DNA from: Beroe ovata
Lineage: Eukaryota > Ctenophora > Nuda > Beroida > Beroidae
DNA length: 64,000 nucleotides
Direction of reading: 5' to 3'
Assembly (NCBI GenBank): GCA_946803715.1
Contig: CAMPET010000016.1
Coordinates: 486,458-550,457, forward strand
In this document: one piece after another, positions 9,837-22,900 of the stretch
How positions within the stretch are numbered: the stretch's first letter is position 1
Layout: each line of letters begins with the position of its first letter
Translations under genes and position numbers: made by a program
The notes under the pieces: generated by a model
The model's database searches: none
What the model was told of the DNA's origin: nothing
Seen by the model: the letters and a program-made list of their open reading frames with translations, nothing else

Positions 9837-12539
9837 CTACTGGAGAGAGACGTGGTTTTGTATGAAAGAAATGAGGTCCCCAGTCACACCTACAGTGTTG
9901 TCAATATTTGCAAAGTGACCGCCCTTGCCATGGTAAGTAAATCTGAAATAAAAATACAGTTTATACAAAAAAGTAGCAAAACTAACAAATTGACTATAAC
10001 AATTTCCATGTGCGTGTCATACTGTCATAATTTGGCAACAAAAAATGATAAAAACTTACTGTTTAATGTTTTTGTATCTTCCTTCAGATGCAAACTTCGT
10101 CATATGGGTGATTTCGAAGGGGAAATTGGAGATGGCTACGGGCACTGTATCAGGAATGGTGAGGTTCATGAAAATATCTTTGTCGTTACTCCAGTAAAAG
10201 TCATGGTATATCCTGACACGATAGTGACGTTAGTGAGAAAAACATGTACAAATATTACTATCACTGAACAGAAGGATCACACTTCAATTTAAAGATAATA
10301 TTGAATTCAACACCTACTTATCATAGATTTGAAATACAAACATCACTGGCCTCAAACCTCATACTTGATTGTGCAGTACGTGTCGCCCAGAACAAGAAAA
10401 CCATAGCACATATGTTGTCGATACCAAAGTTATCGATTCCCTTCTTCAGATTCTCTTTTCCGCCACTGACTCTAGGGTATGCATATCCTGGAAAATATTG
10501 TTCTTGCACTAAAACTGAAATAATTTAACACGTCAAGGACACAATATCCCAGTTGTCTCAATATTCAATGATACGTACCTATCCATCCAATGAGACCAGA
10601 GGGGGAATCCATCAAACCATGGCTGTAGCAGTCTGGCATGACTGACTGGGCATGGAAGTAGGCTGTGTTTTTGTAATTTCTGGAAGAATTAAAGAATTGT
10701 GCGAACGTTCAAGGAAATATAATCCCTCGAAAACATATTTTGCTACCTTACCAACCTGGTATTGAAAGTGGAAAGCGGATGCATCACACTTTTCTCTTGT
10801 TCAGTAGCATAGACAAGAGACGGGAATACACAACCAATTAGTGTTTCTGATATAAGCCTCCAACCTGCATATTTCATTCTTCAAAACCAAGGAGTATGTA
10901 AGATTTAAATGGACAAAACTAAAGAGAATTTAGAACCCACAAAACACAGCAATTTTCGAATGTCAAACCGAGTGCTAGTGGATTCATAGTTGCATGAAAT
11001 CCAATAACATTCAAAGGATAAAAAGAAGTCATCAATGTTCCAATGACAGCCCCCCAGTCACCTCCGTGAACCTGAAATTTACCAATTATGGGTCTTCCTT
11101 ATCTTCCCTGAATAAGTCTGATGAAGAGAATAACTTACCACATATTTGTTATAACCAAGTTTGATCATGAGTTTGTGATAAGCACAAGCAATGACTGATG
11201 GGGAAACACCTGGCACAGCAGGACCCTCAGTGAATCCGTGCCCAGGAAGACTTGGGACCACCACAGTGTAACCTATCAAAATATATTCGTGAGGTTTTCT
11301 TAACACATTCAAGAAAGTTTGTTTAGTCAGTCAATTTGCCCAGCTTTGCTAAACGTCTTCATGGATCAAATTTTCAATATGAAATAGGACATACCTTGTT
11401 GCAATAACACAGGGATCGATTTATGAAACTCCCATATTGTACTTGGCCATCCATGAAGTAGAATAATTGGTACAGAACCCTCATTCCCTTGCATATGTAT
11501 AAAATGAAGGTTTATATCACCTGACGAAGTGAAATCTTGAAATGGTTCATATCCATAGATCATTACATATTGATACAGCGCAGATCCAAGTTGATACTGA
11601 ATCGAAAGTGAAATTGCTATATCCAAATGAGGAACCCACCAATTTCTGTTTTGAAATGTTTAAATTCATTGAGCACAGCATTCACTTGATGAAAATCAAA
11701 TTTTTCCAGGATGTGATCAGCAATCAAGTTTATATACCATACTGGAGAGCCATAAGGGTTAATCTCAGAGTCATTAGATTGCTTCTGTGTAATTCGATCA
11801 TCTAAACGACCTGAAATTTTATTTGAATGGAGGCTAAAATTGCACCACATTGTGAAACAATAATGGATGTTTCAAATATGATGAATCATGAAATGTTCAA
11901 AATTTGGTCATCCCTAAATATAGAAGTAATTCTATCTATATACTTCACTGCTGTACAACAGCCAAGGGAACACACATCACACACGGGCTGATCTCGGGCT
12001 GATCTCTGTTGTACAGCAGGGTATATGATGTGTGTATGCTTGTGTGTGAGTGTGTGTGAAATTAATCTTGCAGTGAAGGATATAAATAGATCTACTTTGC
12101 ATCCTATATACTGCTAATAGATACTGGCAGTGATCTTGTACATAGTGCAAGGAAAAGTCAGTGGATCAGTAGCTCAATTGGTAGACAAACAGGCGCAATT
12201 CCTGAGGTTCTGGGTTCAAGCGCTGGTCAATCCAATACTTTTCTGTTTCTTCCCTATTCAGTACTTGGTCATGATCTCATTAAATTATAAATATAGATTG
12301 ATTAAGTAAATAAAAGAACCTTTCAGACTTTGAAAAGATTCATCAGTCAGAGAGCCTTTGAAATCAAATTTTATGATGTCTGATTCTTCCCAAGCTGAAG
12401 CTTTGTTTTTGAGATCCAATACCAATTGCTCTATCTTAGCTCTTTTTTGAGAACTTGAATAGAGAAATAACAGGACCAATGTAACTATCAAGACTAGCAA
12501 AGCAGTGTATATCATCATATCCAGCTGATAAGAAGACAA
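9837..12539 (-). CDS. Microsomal-type epoxide hydrolase, paralog 2, ten exons
   Basis: This is the second epoxide hydrolase of the tandem pair, with the same enzyme class and architecture. Exons are 12539-12320, 11810-11640, 11520-11395, 11272-11139, 11071-10969, 10864-10756, 10679-10579, 10514-10358, 10212-10060 and 9942-9837, summing to 1380 nt (459 residues). Exons 2-7 and 10 have exactly the same lengths as in paralog 1, with identical phases, so the pair arose by gene duplication. An N-terminal hydrophobic anchor is followed by HGWP, nucleophile Asp222 in VHGGDWGA, acid Glu407 and His434 in GGHF, a complete triad. An alternative start lies a few codons into exon 1. The intact GGDWG elbow makes this the more canonical of the two. 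Confidence 0.9.
11948..12130. mobile_element. Dispersed element with a 14-bp inverted repeat, related to the 50-58 kb array
   Basis: CTGCTGTACAACAG (11948-11961) is repeated as its exact reverse complement at 12006-12019. The stretch from there through the 'tgtgtatgcttgtgtgtg' tract to 'tgcagtgaaggatat' is closely similar to 50510-50590, 54045-54130 and 57910-58000 in the array. It is therefore a dispersed repeat. It sits in intron 1 of epoxide hydrolase paralog 2, just before the tRNA-like element at 12168. Confidence 0.7.
12168..12290 (+). mobile_element. tRNA-derived SINE-like element
   Basis: The head has a good pol III A box (TAGCTCAATTGG) and a B-box-like GGGTTCAAGCGC at tRNA spacing, with a foldable D arm and an ACAGG/CCTGA anticodon-type stem. 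It is followed by a tail (about 'aatacttttctg...cagtactt..tgatctcatt') also found at 47.9 kb and in every unit of the 50-58 kb array. Acceptor and T stems are imperfect, so a functional tRNA gene is unlikely. It lies in intron 1 of epoxide hydrolase paralog 2. Confidence 0.65.
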
Positions 12540-12540
12540 G

Positions 12541-13020
12541 TATCACCTGATTGTACAACTTACAATTGTGCATGCACCTATGCAAAGTTAGAAAGTACAA
12601 TGCATCATTTCAGGAAAAATGCCAAGGATGAAATCCCACCAGCAAAGGTAGGGAGTAATCCTACAGACTCCTCCTAGTGAGATCATCATCATTCAGCAAT
12701 TGTTTTCTTTTTAAATCCTATCCAGTAACATAAATAGTAATAAAAATATAACTGGTATGGTTTTGAACCAATGAACCATCACAAGTCACAAGAAGTTAGG
12801 AAACATACATTCGCTGATTCACTACCATTCAAAAACTCCACCTTCACCATAGGTGTCTAAGAAAGTAGAGTATCTGGTAGTACAGCTGACCAGGGAAAAT
12901 AAAGAGAATAGATTACATAACCACTGCTACATAATCAACCAACAACATTGGAGCATCAAACATCCAGTGCTGAGACTGAGAGGCACTCAGTCACTCACCC
13001 AAATGTCTAAATATCCAACA
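12541..13020. other. Intergenic, no gene seen
   Basis: This is upstream of epoxide hydrolase paralog 2 and presumably contains its promoter. No convincing ORF or repeat is seen. Confidence 0.4.
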
Positions 13021-13026
13021 CACAAC

Positions 13027-13316
13027 AATTTCATAAAATATTTAATCAAGTTGAGCTCAGGATTTGATTGTCAGATTTTATCTGACCTCTGTTATCAGCG
13101 TGCGCGCCTCCAAGTCCATCGCGATGGAGGTCAGATAAAATCTGAAAATCTTGTCAGATGACCAAATGTTACTTGACCTGTTTCTTGCGTTCGCTGTTCG
13201 CGCCTTCATCAAAGGCGCGCGCGCCGCGCGCGCGAGAAACACAGATCAGATAAAATCTGACATGAATGAAAATCAAATCCTGAACTCAACTTCATCCAAT
13301 ATTTTAATATGAAATT
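13027..13316. mobile_element. Foldback/MITE-like element with long inverted termini
   Basis: The left end (13027-13090) and right end (13238-13316) are inverted copies. They share 'aatttcat', an AT-rich block, AAGTTGAG, TCAGGATTTGATT and a TCAGATTTTATCTGA-type palindrome, with a few mismatches. The core is rich in CpG and 'gcgcgc', unlike the AT-rich surroundings. There is no coding capacity, as expected for a non-autonomous element. A related CpG-rich piece continues at 13321-13420. Confidence 0.75.
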
Positions 13317-13429
13317 ATCGGATATTCAGAAATTTCGCGAATCATCAAAGGCAGCTGCGCTTTTTGGCATTCGATGAAGGCGCGCGCGCAATAAAGAGAT
13401 CAGCTAAAATCTGATATCTCAATGCTTTT

Positions 13430-14060
13430 TTAATTTCCGACGGCCCGCAGCCCTGTCATGTATGAAGTTTGTATTCACAAAAACGCGAATGTCTGTCAAA
13501 AACGTATTGGTGCCCATGGCTGTTGAATTACATGATGTTTGTTTCCCACTCCCAATAAGCACTGGACATTTGTCTCGAGAACCAATGTGCTTGTGAGGCG
13601 GTTTTGGGTGATGGAAAGATAGAAGTCTGGACACAGACTTCTTGGAGAGATGAAGAACGTGGTGATCCAGATGGCATTCTTCACTCCCATGTCCCTGCAA
13701 CTTCAGCAGAGGGAGCAATCAATTCATCAGTGGATGGTCAAGGATGGGTTACAGGAGCTGTCGGTAGTGGATCCTTCTCCCGCATCTCAGAAGTTTTTGG
13801 GAGCAGAATACTGGGATGCCCTTGCCAACTCCTTATTGATATTCAACACTGTATCACCAGGGGCAGACAGCGCACTGTAAGTGCTGGACTGCTGGTGGGC
13901 AACTGGCTGCAGGCTGGCCACCTTCAAACCATCCAGGATGTCTTGCTCCACCTCAGGAATGCTGCAGCTCATTATCTCCAGGTCTAGGAGTACATGACGG
14001 CATACCAACCCGAATGAACTATCTTATCTACTATCATAACATCAGGGCCTCTTAGGGAGC
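13430..14060 (-). pseudogene. Possible decayed coding remnant
   Basis: Short overlapping frames on both strands (minus 13419-13718 and 13787-14008; plus 13604-13987) cover this stretch without forming one continuous reading frame. Their amino-acid composition looks protein-like, but I recognise no domain. A broken transposon ORF or processed pseudogene is possible; so are chance frames. Confidence 0.25.
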
Positions 14061-16900
14061 GAGATGTTGAGGAGCTGCCCTGATGCTTGAAGTGCAATGA
14101 GAACAACCCCAACCCTGGAGAATGCCCTATAAACACTCACTCCCTACTCCCATAGCTCATAGCCACAATGCCTGGGGCAATGTGCTGCTGATCAACCTAC
14201 TCACAATGCCATACTCTGAGGCTCATATGGAGACACTAGGCTCTATATAATGGAACATATGCATAAGAGATTCACCAACCCAGGACTTGATTAGCAGTCC
14301 CAAGATGAGATGGCAATATTTGGGAATAAACCTCCCCTCTCAGATGCAGAGGGTTTCTATAAGGAGGTTCTCCCATTGAGTGGGCTCTACCCCAAAAACT
14401 CCTGGTTGGAGAATAACGGGATAATGAGAACTATCACCCCGGGAAAGGTCATTGCCCTTTCTTGACAGCCCTCAGGGCTGAGCCCCACGTGACTCTAACA
14501 ATGATATTGTTCATCTGGGCTCAACCTGGCATTTTTGAGCATCTAGGCCGGGATTTATTCGGGACTTCTCTCAAAAATTTCACTCTTAAATAAACCATGA
14601 TAGGATAATAAAACAAGTGTAGGTTGTAAATAAGAATTGAATAAGAATCTACTCTTGATCAATGTGACATCACATTTATTCTTTGGAATCAGGAATTCCC
14701 ACATCTGATGTCTCCCCTTGTTGCTAGTCTGAGACTATGTCAGTTGGTGGAAGGGAAGCACTATTGCTATGACTGTAGAGTGCCATTAAGGTGAATTCCG
14801 ATGGGACTGTTTATTACATGAGACAGTGCAAAATTGCCAAATTCTTGATTTTTCCTGGCTCTGGATGCTGGGATTGCCCCCCCAGACCCCTGCTGTTTTG
14901 ATGTTCAAAAATTCAGAAATCAAAAAATTCAGATGATACAGAATTCAGAAATCCTAGGCCTGACCAGTGTGATTGGATCGCAGCCCTGGCAAAGTGACTG
15001 GCCCCAATTAGATTATTCCCATTATTCTTATCCCAGCCTCAGCAGCCAGCCCTGAAATCTTGCCCTAGCAAAATTCCATCCCCGGACCTCGCTCCATCAC
15101 TGTTGGCTTCGATAGGGTTTTACCAGGACTGATCATATTCAAAACAAGGGATGAGACCATGCTGTATTTCTTCAATACCTCCTTGATACCTGAGCATTGG
15201 AGCCAAATAGAATCTATATTAAGGTGTTTCTCATGACTTCGTTGACAAAGTGACACTATTCTACTCCGATAAGGATTCTTCATTTTAAAAAAGCCACTTA
15301 GGTATTGCCTGCAATTTTCCTGGGAGGAAAATGTTTTGGTGTGCCCCATAGATTTTCGTAGTTTGCTGGTTTTGAAATCGCTTTCATAGTGGGTATGAAG
15401 GGTATGAACCATGATGGTTTTTACTTATAGTGTCAGGTAGATGATATGACCTTCAAAACATGTTGAAACGTGTGGAAGGTGAGATCACTCACTTCACTTT
15501 TAGGGATCAGAAATTCGAAGAGCATTTTTGCCCCCCTTTTTTCGTGCAAATACCAACTTATCCTATGTATATTCGGACGCTGCATTCATCCCCGACTATT
15601 TGGCCCTGTCGTGCTTCCCTGAGGCGCCTCCTGTTCGGTCTTGTGCATTATATAATAGCGAGCAATAGGAATTTTCACTGAATTCCTGATGAGCTAGCCC
15701 GAAAACTCAGTCACATTTGGATTCTACGTCAAAAAATAGTCAAGAAACACTTCTCTATTATGTCCCTTGTAAAAATGATTTGATACCTATTATGTTTAAA
15801 ATACCCAAAATATGAGAGATTTTAAAAAGAGAGATGATAGGCCGAAGAATTGGTATTCAAATTGCCTACATAGTAGGTACAGATAGTACAGATATACGTA
15901 TTTTTGAACGCTGAATCGATTACTGTATTTTGGACCTGTCTTGATTTCGTGAGAAGCTTTCTGCCATGTGAAATTGAACTTTCGAATACTTGTGCTCCGT
16001 CTCAGAGTAGAGAGAGTTTCAAGGCAAAACCGACGTTTTCCATATCATGGAAATTGGAAAGCTATCCAGATCAACCCACAGTATCAGGGTATACATTCCC
16101 TGACTGAAACTTATACTGGACTAGAGCACAGGTGGTCTACGACTGATGAACTAGTTGGATATCCAGCTAGAATCTGCAATAGGTAGGTGAATTAGTTACA
16201 TCAATACATCATTGAATTTCGTGTAATTGACCGACCGATCCTAGCTTATCTATTTTCAAAAAGTTGTGTTTCACCTAATGTGATAATCTGCCCTTGGAGA
16301 CTCTCTCCATAATGTTTGTGGCAGGATAGCTTCATTCGGAGTAAATTTGATCAGTCATTTGTCAGCTTGACACTGTCATGTGATGCTCACATGACATTTG
16401 ACAGGGTGAGTCGTAAGGGACTATAAGTAAGGTTCGAAATTGTGTCTCACATCACCGAGGTCCAATGACATCTTAAGAGTATGTTCCTTTTCATTATTTT
16501 CAATGCCAGATTATTGATAAGCCCCCAATTGTAAAACCGGTGGCGACCACTGCGAAAATACGTGCCAAAATATTGTGTGCTTCGAGAGCTAAAAAATGCC
16601 AAAATTTACTTTTATCTTTTGGACGCGCGCAGTACTTTCCGGAATGCGCGAACGCCATTTCCCTTTTATGTAGAGCTTTAATAAAATTCTAGCGCAAATA
16701 TTCCGCGGCAAAATTCGATTCTCAACTGTTATACACTGTACACTTCCCATGAAAATGCGTGAAACAGAAAATGTTTCACTGCCAGAAAATGTTTCACTGC
16801 ATATGATCAGGGCGCCGTGTAAATATCATAATGGTAGGTATTGAAAATTTCACTGCCAACATTCCTGATTTTGATTTCTGATTCACCTTGGTTTAGGTTA
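14061..16900. other. Gene-poor, repeat-like region upstream of the kinesin gene
   Basis: No credible gene is seen. The part from about 15060 to 15700 shares patches with COG1-intron sequence at 39540-40050: a minus-strand KSMGHTK-encoding stretch and the 'ttcac.ttttag.gat...cagaaattcgaag' type block. It is therefore probably a degraded dispersed repeat. Stretches at 16365-16405 contain short inverted repeats. The kinesin promoter must lie near the right end. Confidence 0.45.
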
Positions 16901-16939
16901 TAATTGGTATCAACATTCAATGTCAAATATTTCGATAGT

Positions 16940-19900
16940 ATGAGCGATGAAAGCAGTGGTGTTCAAGTTGCTATTCGAGTAAGGAAGCTCATCAGCAGAG
17001 AGTTGAAAGCCAGTGAGAGCATCAAATGGCATGTCCACGATCAATCAATATGGGAGAACAGCCGCAAAGATTCGCCCTATACATTCGGTAGGTTAAACGG
17101 TTGCTTAATCAGAAATCAGAATGACTTACCATACAATGAACTTTTCCGTAATGGCTTCCTGTGTATGATGTACCCATTTCAGATAAGATACTTGACAGCA
17201 ATGTGGGGAACGAGGAAGCGTATGAGCAGTTAGCCCGGTCTCTTGTTATATCCGCCATGGAGGGTGTCAATGGTGTGTGTGTGTGTGTGTGTGTGTGTNN
17301 NNNNNNNNNNNNNNNNNNNNNNNNNNNNNNNNNNNNNNNNNNNNNNNNNNNNNNNNNNNNNNNNNNNNNNNNNNNNNNNNNNNNNNNNNNNNNNNNNNNN
17401 NNNNNNNNNNNNNNNNNNNNNNNNNNNNNNNNNNNNNNNNNNNNNNNNNNNNNNNNNNNNNNNNNNNNNNNNNNNNNNNNNNNNNNNNNNNNNNNNNNNN
17501 NNNNNNNNNNNNNNNNNNNTGTGTGTGTGTGTGTGTGACTGTGTCTCCCTGTTCGTGTGACACTTGTGTCTCTGTGTCTGTGTCTTTATTTGACGAATGT
17601 TATCGGTGTGTCTTCTTCCTCAGCAACGATATTCGCATACGGTCAGACATCCTCTGGCAAAACTTACACTATGATGGGAGACAGGGGAGACGAGGGTATC
17701 ATACCCCGTGCTATCAACCAAATATTCCACTACTGCGAGGTACCATCACCAACTGTGTACACTGTACGGTTACTATGACAACACACTGTTCGTAACTAAG
17801 TAACACCACCTCAGATGTTAATCCCCAGTTCAACAGCACTCCACGATAACGGTAGATAGGGTAGATACCTATAAAAACTGTATTCCGTTCAGCAATATAG
17901 CGAAGAGCGGAGTTTTCTCCTGAGGGTATCGTACATGGAGATATACAACGAGAACATCACCGACCTTCTAAACCCAGAGAGAGGGGAGGTTTGTCGCTTA
18001 GCAACACGTGAACACACGTGTGTCAATTATCACATTAATTATCACATTATAATAACGTGATATGATCGAGAACACGTGATTTGCTTTTACACGTTTGCAT
18101 TTTGTTCCCAGGTTCCACTCAAAGTGCGGGAGAATATCAGGGGTCAGGTTTATGTGAAAGATCTGGTTGAGGTACTCGTCACATCTGCAGAAGAGATATA
18201 CAGCTATCTGGAGTCGGGAGAGCGTGAGTAAAATTGTACACTGTGCTCAGCTCTGTGTACACCGTGTACACAGTGCTCAGCTCTGTGTGCACTGTATACA
18301 CTGTGTACACCGTGTACATAGTGTACAACGTGTACACCGTTTACATAGTGTACAACGTGTACACCGTGTACATAGTATACCGTGTACACAGTGCTCAGCT
18401 CTGTGTAGAATGAGTGTGGCTTTCAGTTATACGCTCTACGTCATGTATAACACAGTGTATGTAGTACAATGTACCTACATTTTGGAACAGGGAATGTAAA
18501 TTAACAGTGTACAGTTTGTACATTGACAGTACACTGTAGTGTCAATTTGACACTACATAATAGTACCTACCTATCAGCATATGAACTCCTATGTAATGAA
18601 TTGATATATGACAGCTCTTGTCATAATGACGTCATCACTCCCCCTCCCTCTCCCAGAGTCACGTCACTTTGCTGCGACCAATATGAACGAGAGGAGTAGC
18701 AGATCCCACACTATATTCAGACTGGTATGATATAACACAGTAACGACGCACGTTATTTCACACATGTTCTGCCAGCACGTGTATTCATTTCGTGAGAAAA
18801 CCACGTGTAAATATCACACAGGTGATAGAAAGTACGGAGAAGGGATCTGAGGTGGAAGTGGAAGGACAGTCGAGGACAGTTCGTGTCAGTCAGCTCAACT
18901 TGGTGGATCTGGCTGGGAGTGAACGCGCTAAATCGACCGGTATGTAATACGGCCACTGACTCACTGTCGAAAAGGCAGTGTACATTGTACACATACGGGA
19001 GAGGGCAACTTGTATCCAGTCCCCTCTGTCGAATAATTTGGATGTCTCATTCCTTCTATTGCAGGTGCCGAGGGAGTGAGGTTGAAGGAAGGAAGTCACA
19101 TCAATACCAGTCTCATGGTCCTCAGCAAAGTTATCGCGAAGCTGTCGGAGAATAATGAGAGGTTAGTTCAGTTATTGTCGACTTATAAAGAGCTCAGTTA
19201 TTGTCGACTTATAAAGAGCTCAGTTTACTTGACGTCACGCTAGTACTAACGCGTGAGAAACTCCTATACACGCTAGAACCGGTTCATAAGACGACGTGTT
19301 CTTCTTCCAGTAGAATTGAATGTGACCGTAGCGTGGTCTTGACTCCGCAATACTCCCAGTGTGATTCCGTTCCGTGAGTCGAAGTTGACGCGTATTCTGC
19401 AATCCTCGTTGGGTGGAAACGCTAAAACGTGCGTGATCTGTACGATGACCCCCGCTGCCGTGGAGGAATCGCATTCCACACTACGGGTATTGATATAGCT
19501 CTGTTTCCAATTGCTGTCCAGTTACTCTGTCCTATGTCCAGTTATTATTCTACTTATCGATGATGCTCATTGCTCATTCTGCCCCATGACTGACATTGGA
19601 TCTGTTCTCCAATCTCCTCTTCTAATTTGGTTGTTTGGAAGGCATTATACACACTCTGAGTCTATACTTATGACTTGTTCCAGTTCGCTAAGAGCGCAAA
19701 GCTGATGAAGAACAAGCCTATTATCAACGAAATCATGAACGACAAAGCTATCATCTCCAAATACGAGAAAAGGATTCGGTAAGCCCTCCTCCACTTTCCA
19801 TATTTCTCTTTATTTGACCCGATCTTCTGCACTGTTCTGACCGCGCGCCCATCCCCTGTATAACAGTACACTGGAACGGGAGCTGGAGGAAAAGAATCAT

Positions 19901-22900
19901 CTAGAATCACACATCAAGGTCAAAGACAACGAAATACGGGTAATTTGCCTTATTAACTTGGTTCATTTGAATTAGGGCAACTAACTAACTTGGTGACTTG
20001 TAAATGTGTAGCTTTAGTACTCACGTTGAACTCATTCCCAGGCATTGATGGGGCAACTGGTTGGATTCAAAGGAGATGTTAGCACTCCTCAGGTTTTTTG
20101 TGTGATAATCGATATCGTGCGTCAACTGTGAGATAATCGATATCAAAATTCAACTGAACTTTTCGCAGAAGAACGTTATGACTAATCGACGACAGACGTT
20201 TTTCCAAGGACCAACTGGATTGGTTGCTTCCCCGCGGAACATTGTCACTCTTTCTAGAGTTTCCGAGGGTAAGATTACGTTCATCTTAATTCTGCCGAAC
20301 CGAGAATTGATATTAGTGGTCACTAAAATCCATCGTATCGCAAATGACAAGAGAGGGCCTTGCATCTGATGATTCACTGCTTAAATTCTTCCTTCTCATA
20401 TGTCCATCCTTGGATAAGAAGTTCAATACCGTATCCAGTATTCCAGTATTTCGTTATGTATGAAGTACCATGTACCATACACAAGAGTCCAGACACCTCT
20501 GTTCTCTTGGAAATTCTAGATTTTGCATTCGCTGTGTTGTTCACTGATCTACTGTTGATCTACTACATCCCAGATTCGGGAGTGGGTATGACGTCACGAC
20601 AGCTATTCCCCCTACCCGGCATGGTATCAGATAGGAGCAGAGACGATGATGATGAATCCTCCGTGTGCACCGAGTTCTCATCCGTGGAGATGTCTAATCT
20701 GAGGAGCCAGCTGAAAACTAAATACAAGGAAAACGAGGCTTTGAAGGTGGGCTTGTCACTCTTCACTCTACATATTATCTTCTTTATTATATCGGTAATT
20801 TTTATTATATCGGTAATTGCTGTTAATTGCCCTAATTGTTGTTAATTGCCCTAATTGGACAGTTATTAGTTCCGTCATGTTTGAGGATTCCTTGATGAAC
20901 TTCTTGTATCGAGCCTTGATATACTGATTTGAAAGAAGATGTAGATTCTGAATGCTCCTTTTCAAAATCTCCCCCCTAATAGTTTCCTCTTTACCAGAAA
21001 GAGCTCCGTGACCTGGAGGAGATGTGTACGATGGTGGGAGAGGGAATGCAGGACCACATAGACGAGCAGCAGGAGAAGATAGACCAGGTAATCGCCAAAT
21101 TCTTGGGCAGGATATCCCAAAACTGCAACCTCTCGATCGTTTCTCGTGAATTTTGTTACGTGATTCATCAACGTTTCAACAACTATTTCTTCCAGCTTGA
21201 GAAACAAGTCGTTGAGTTATCCGACGCGAATGTGGCCAACACAAGTAGGATAACAGAACTCGAGGCTATACTCACTGCCGTTGGTAAGAATAATTCCATG
21301 CTTCGGTAGATCTGGAACATTCCATTAATTGCGCCCACCTTTCACGATTCATATCATACCTAGTTGTAGATATTATCTTAACGGTTATCGAGATATCAGC
21401 AGATTCATATCGTTTACCAGGTGAAGAGCGGGCCGATCTGCTGCAGCAGATTTCGGACAAGGACTACAAGATATCCCAAACAGAGCAGAGGAACCACATC
21501 ATTATGGAGGAGGCTGAGGAGCAGAGGCTACATCTGGAGGAAACCATCTCGCAACTCTCATCCTCAGAATTAGCTCTTGCCAGTCCGGTAAGATAGCAAT
21601 TTACATAGTGACATCGAACTCAACAAAATGCAGTGTTGAGACATTGTTTATTATGTCAATTATATGTCTTTTTGACGCTTTTCTTATTGCAGAGCAAGAA
21701 GAGAAAATCAGAAAATCCGATATTTGATACAAGTCAAGAAAACTGTGAAGCTTTGATTGTTGAAGTCAGCTCTAAGTCAAACGAAATCGCAGATCTTAAG
21801 CAGCGTCTCCAAAATTCTGTGTCTGAAGCTGAGCAAAAACTCAGTGCACTCCGGGAGAGATTTGCTAAAGAGAGTGAAGCAACTGAACAAGCACGAGAAA
21901 CGGAGACATCGAGTTATAAATGCAGGATATCCGAACTGGAAGAGCAAATTGCAGCTCTTGAGAGCTCCTCTGTGCAGAAGAATGAAGAATTCCAACAACT
22001 CCAGCGTTTTGTCCAGGAGCAACAAGATATGGTCGATCTGGCTATCCAGCATGAAATGGATGATTTGAGAACTGCATTAGAAGATTCGGCCAAAGAACGA
22101 AAAGTTCTGGGCAGTCAGTATGCGGAACTGCAGTCCGAACACGCTGAATTGCTGATAAAACTCCAGGATATGTCTGAGCAGGTGGAAACAATGAAATTAG
22201 AGACAAATCTGGAATCTGGAAATGGTGATCATAGCTCAATGATCAATGACACAAATGGCGAAGATCTGAAACAACAACTCCATCTAAAAAACACGATGAT
22301 TGCTGATCTAGAAGAGAAGCTTTGTCAGGAAAATGAAATGCAGGAACTTCTTGTACAGCGTGATGGTATGATAGCAAATCTTAGATCAGGACTTGAAGCA
22401 GCATTCTTGAGGAAGGATGAGCTGGAAAAGGTAGAGAAAGAGTTGTTGAACAAGAACGAATTGTTGAGACAGGACCTTGATAAGAAATGTACTGAACTGA
22501 ATGAAGCGGAAGATAAGCTCATTCACCTGCAATTGGAATCCGTCGATGCAAAGATCATGCTTGAGCAGACCACGGCAGAGAAGAAAAAGATGGCCAGAGA
22601 TGATGCAGGTTCTGTAGAAAGAACTGATATGATGGGTCTAAGCAATGAAGTCAGTCAACAGATAGCTGCTCTCGAAGAGAGGAATGAGCAACTCTCTAAG
22701 GAAAATGTAGTGCTCTCTGAAAAGGCAGCCGCGTTTAGTAGAGCAGACAACTGTGCTATTCTTCCTATGGCATCTGATCATACTGATAGTGAGAAACTAA
22801 AGGAGTTCAAACAAGAAACTATCAAACTTGGTGATAGAGTGAAAGAAATATCCTTACAAAATCAGATCCTTCGGGAGGAGAAAAGCTCTCTGCAATCACA

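Noticed and set aside
12168-12240. A functional tRNA gene
   Set aside because: A and B boxes are good, but the acceptor and T stems are mismatched and the base before the would-be anticodon is G rather than T. Related copies with the same tail occur elsewhere, which fits a SINE.
15065-15412. 115-residue minus-strand frame as a gene
   Set aside because: It has no recognisable domain, no splice context, and partial similarity to intronic sequence at 39.6-39.8 kb, so it is more likely repeat-derived.
17277-17560. Open frames of repeated Val-Cys or Thr-His across the (GT)n gaps (also at 4015, 32053 and 44406)
   Set aside because: They translate microsatellite and N sequence; real exons splice around them.
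18167-18499. Val-His-Arg-rich frames on both strands at 18.2-18.5 kb
   Set aside because: They arise from the GTGTACAC minisatellite inside a CENP-E intron.
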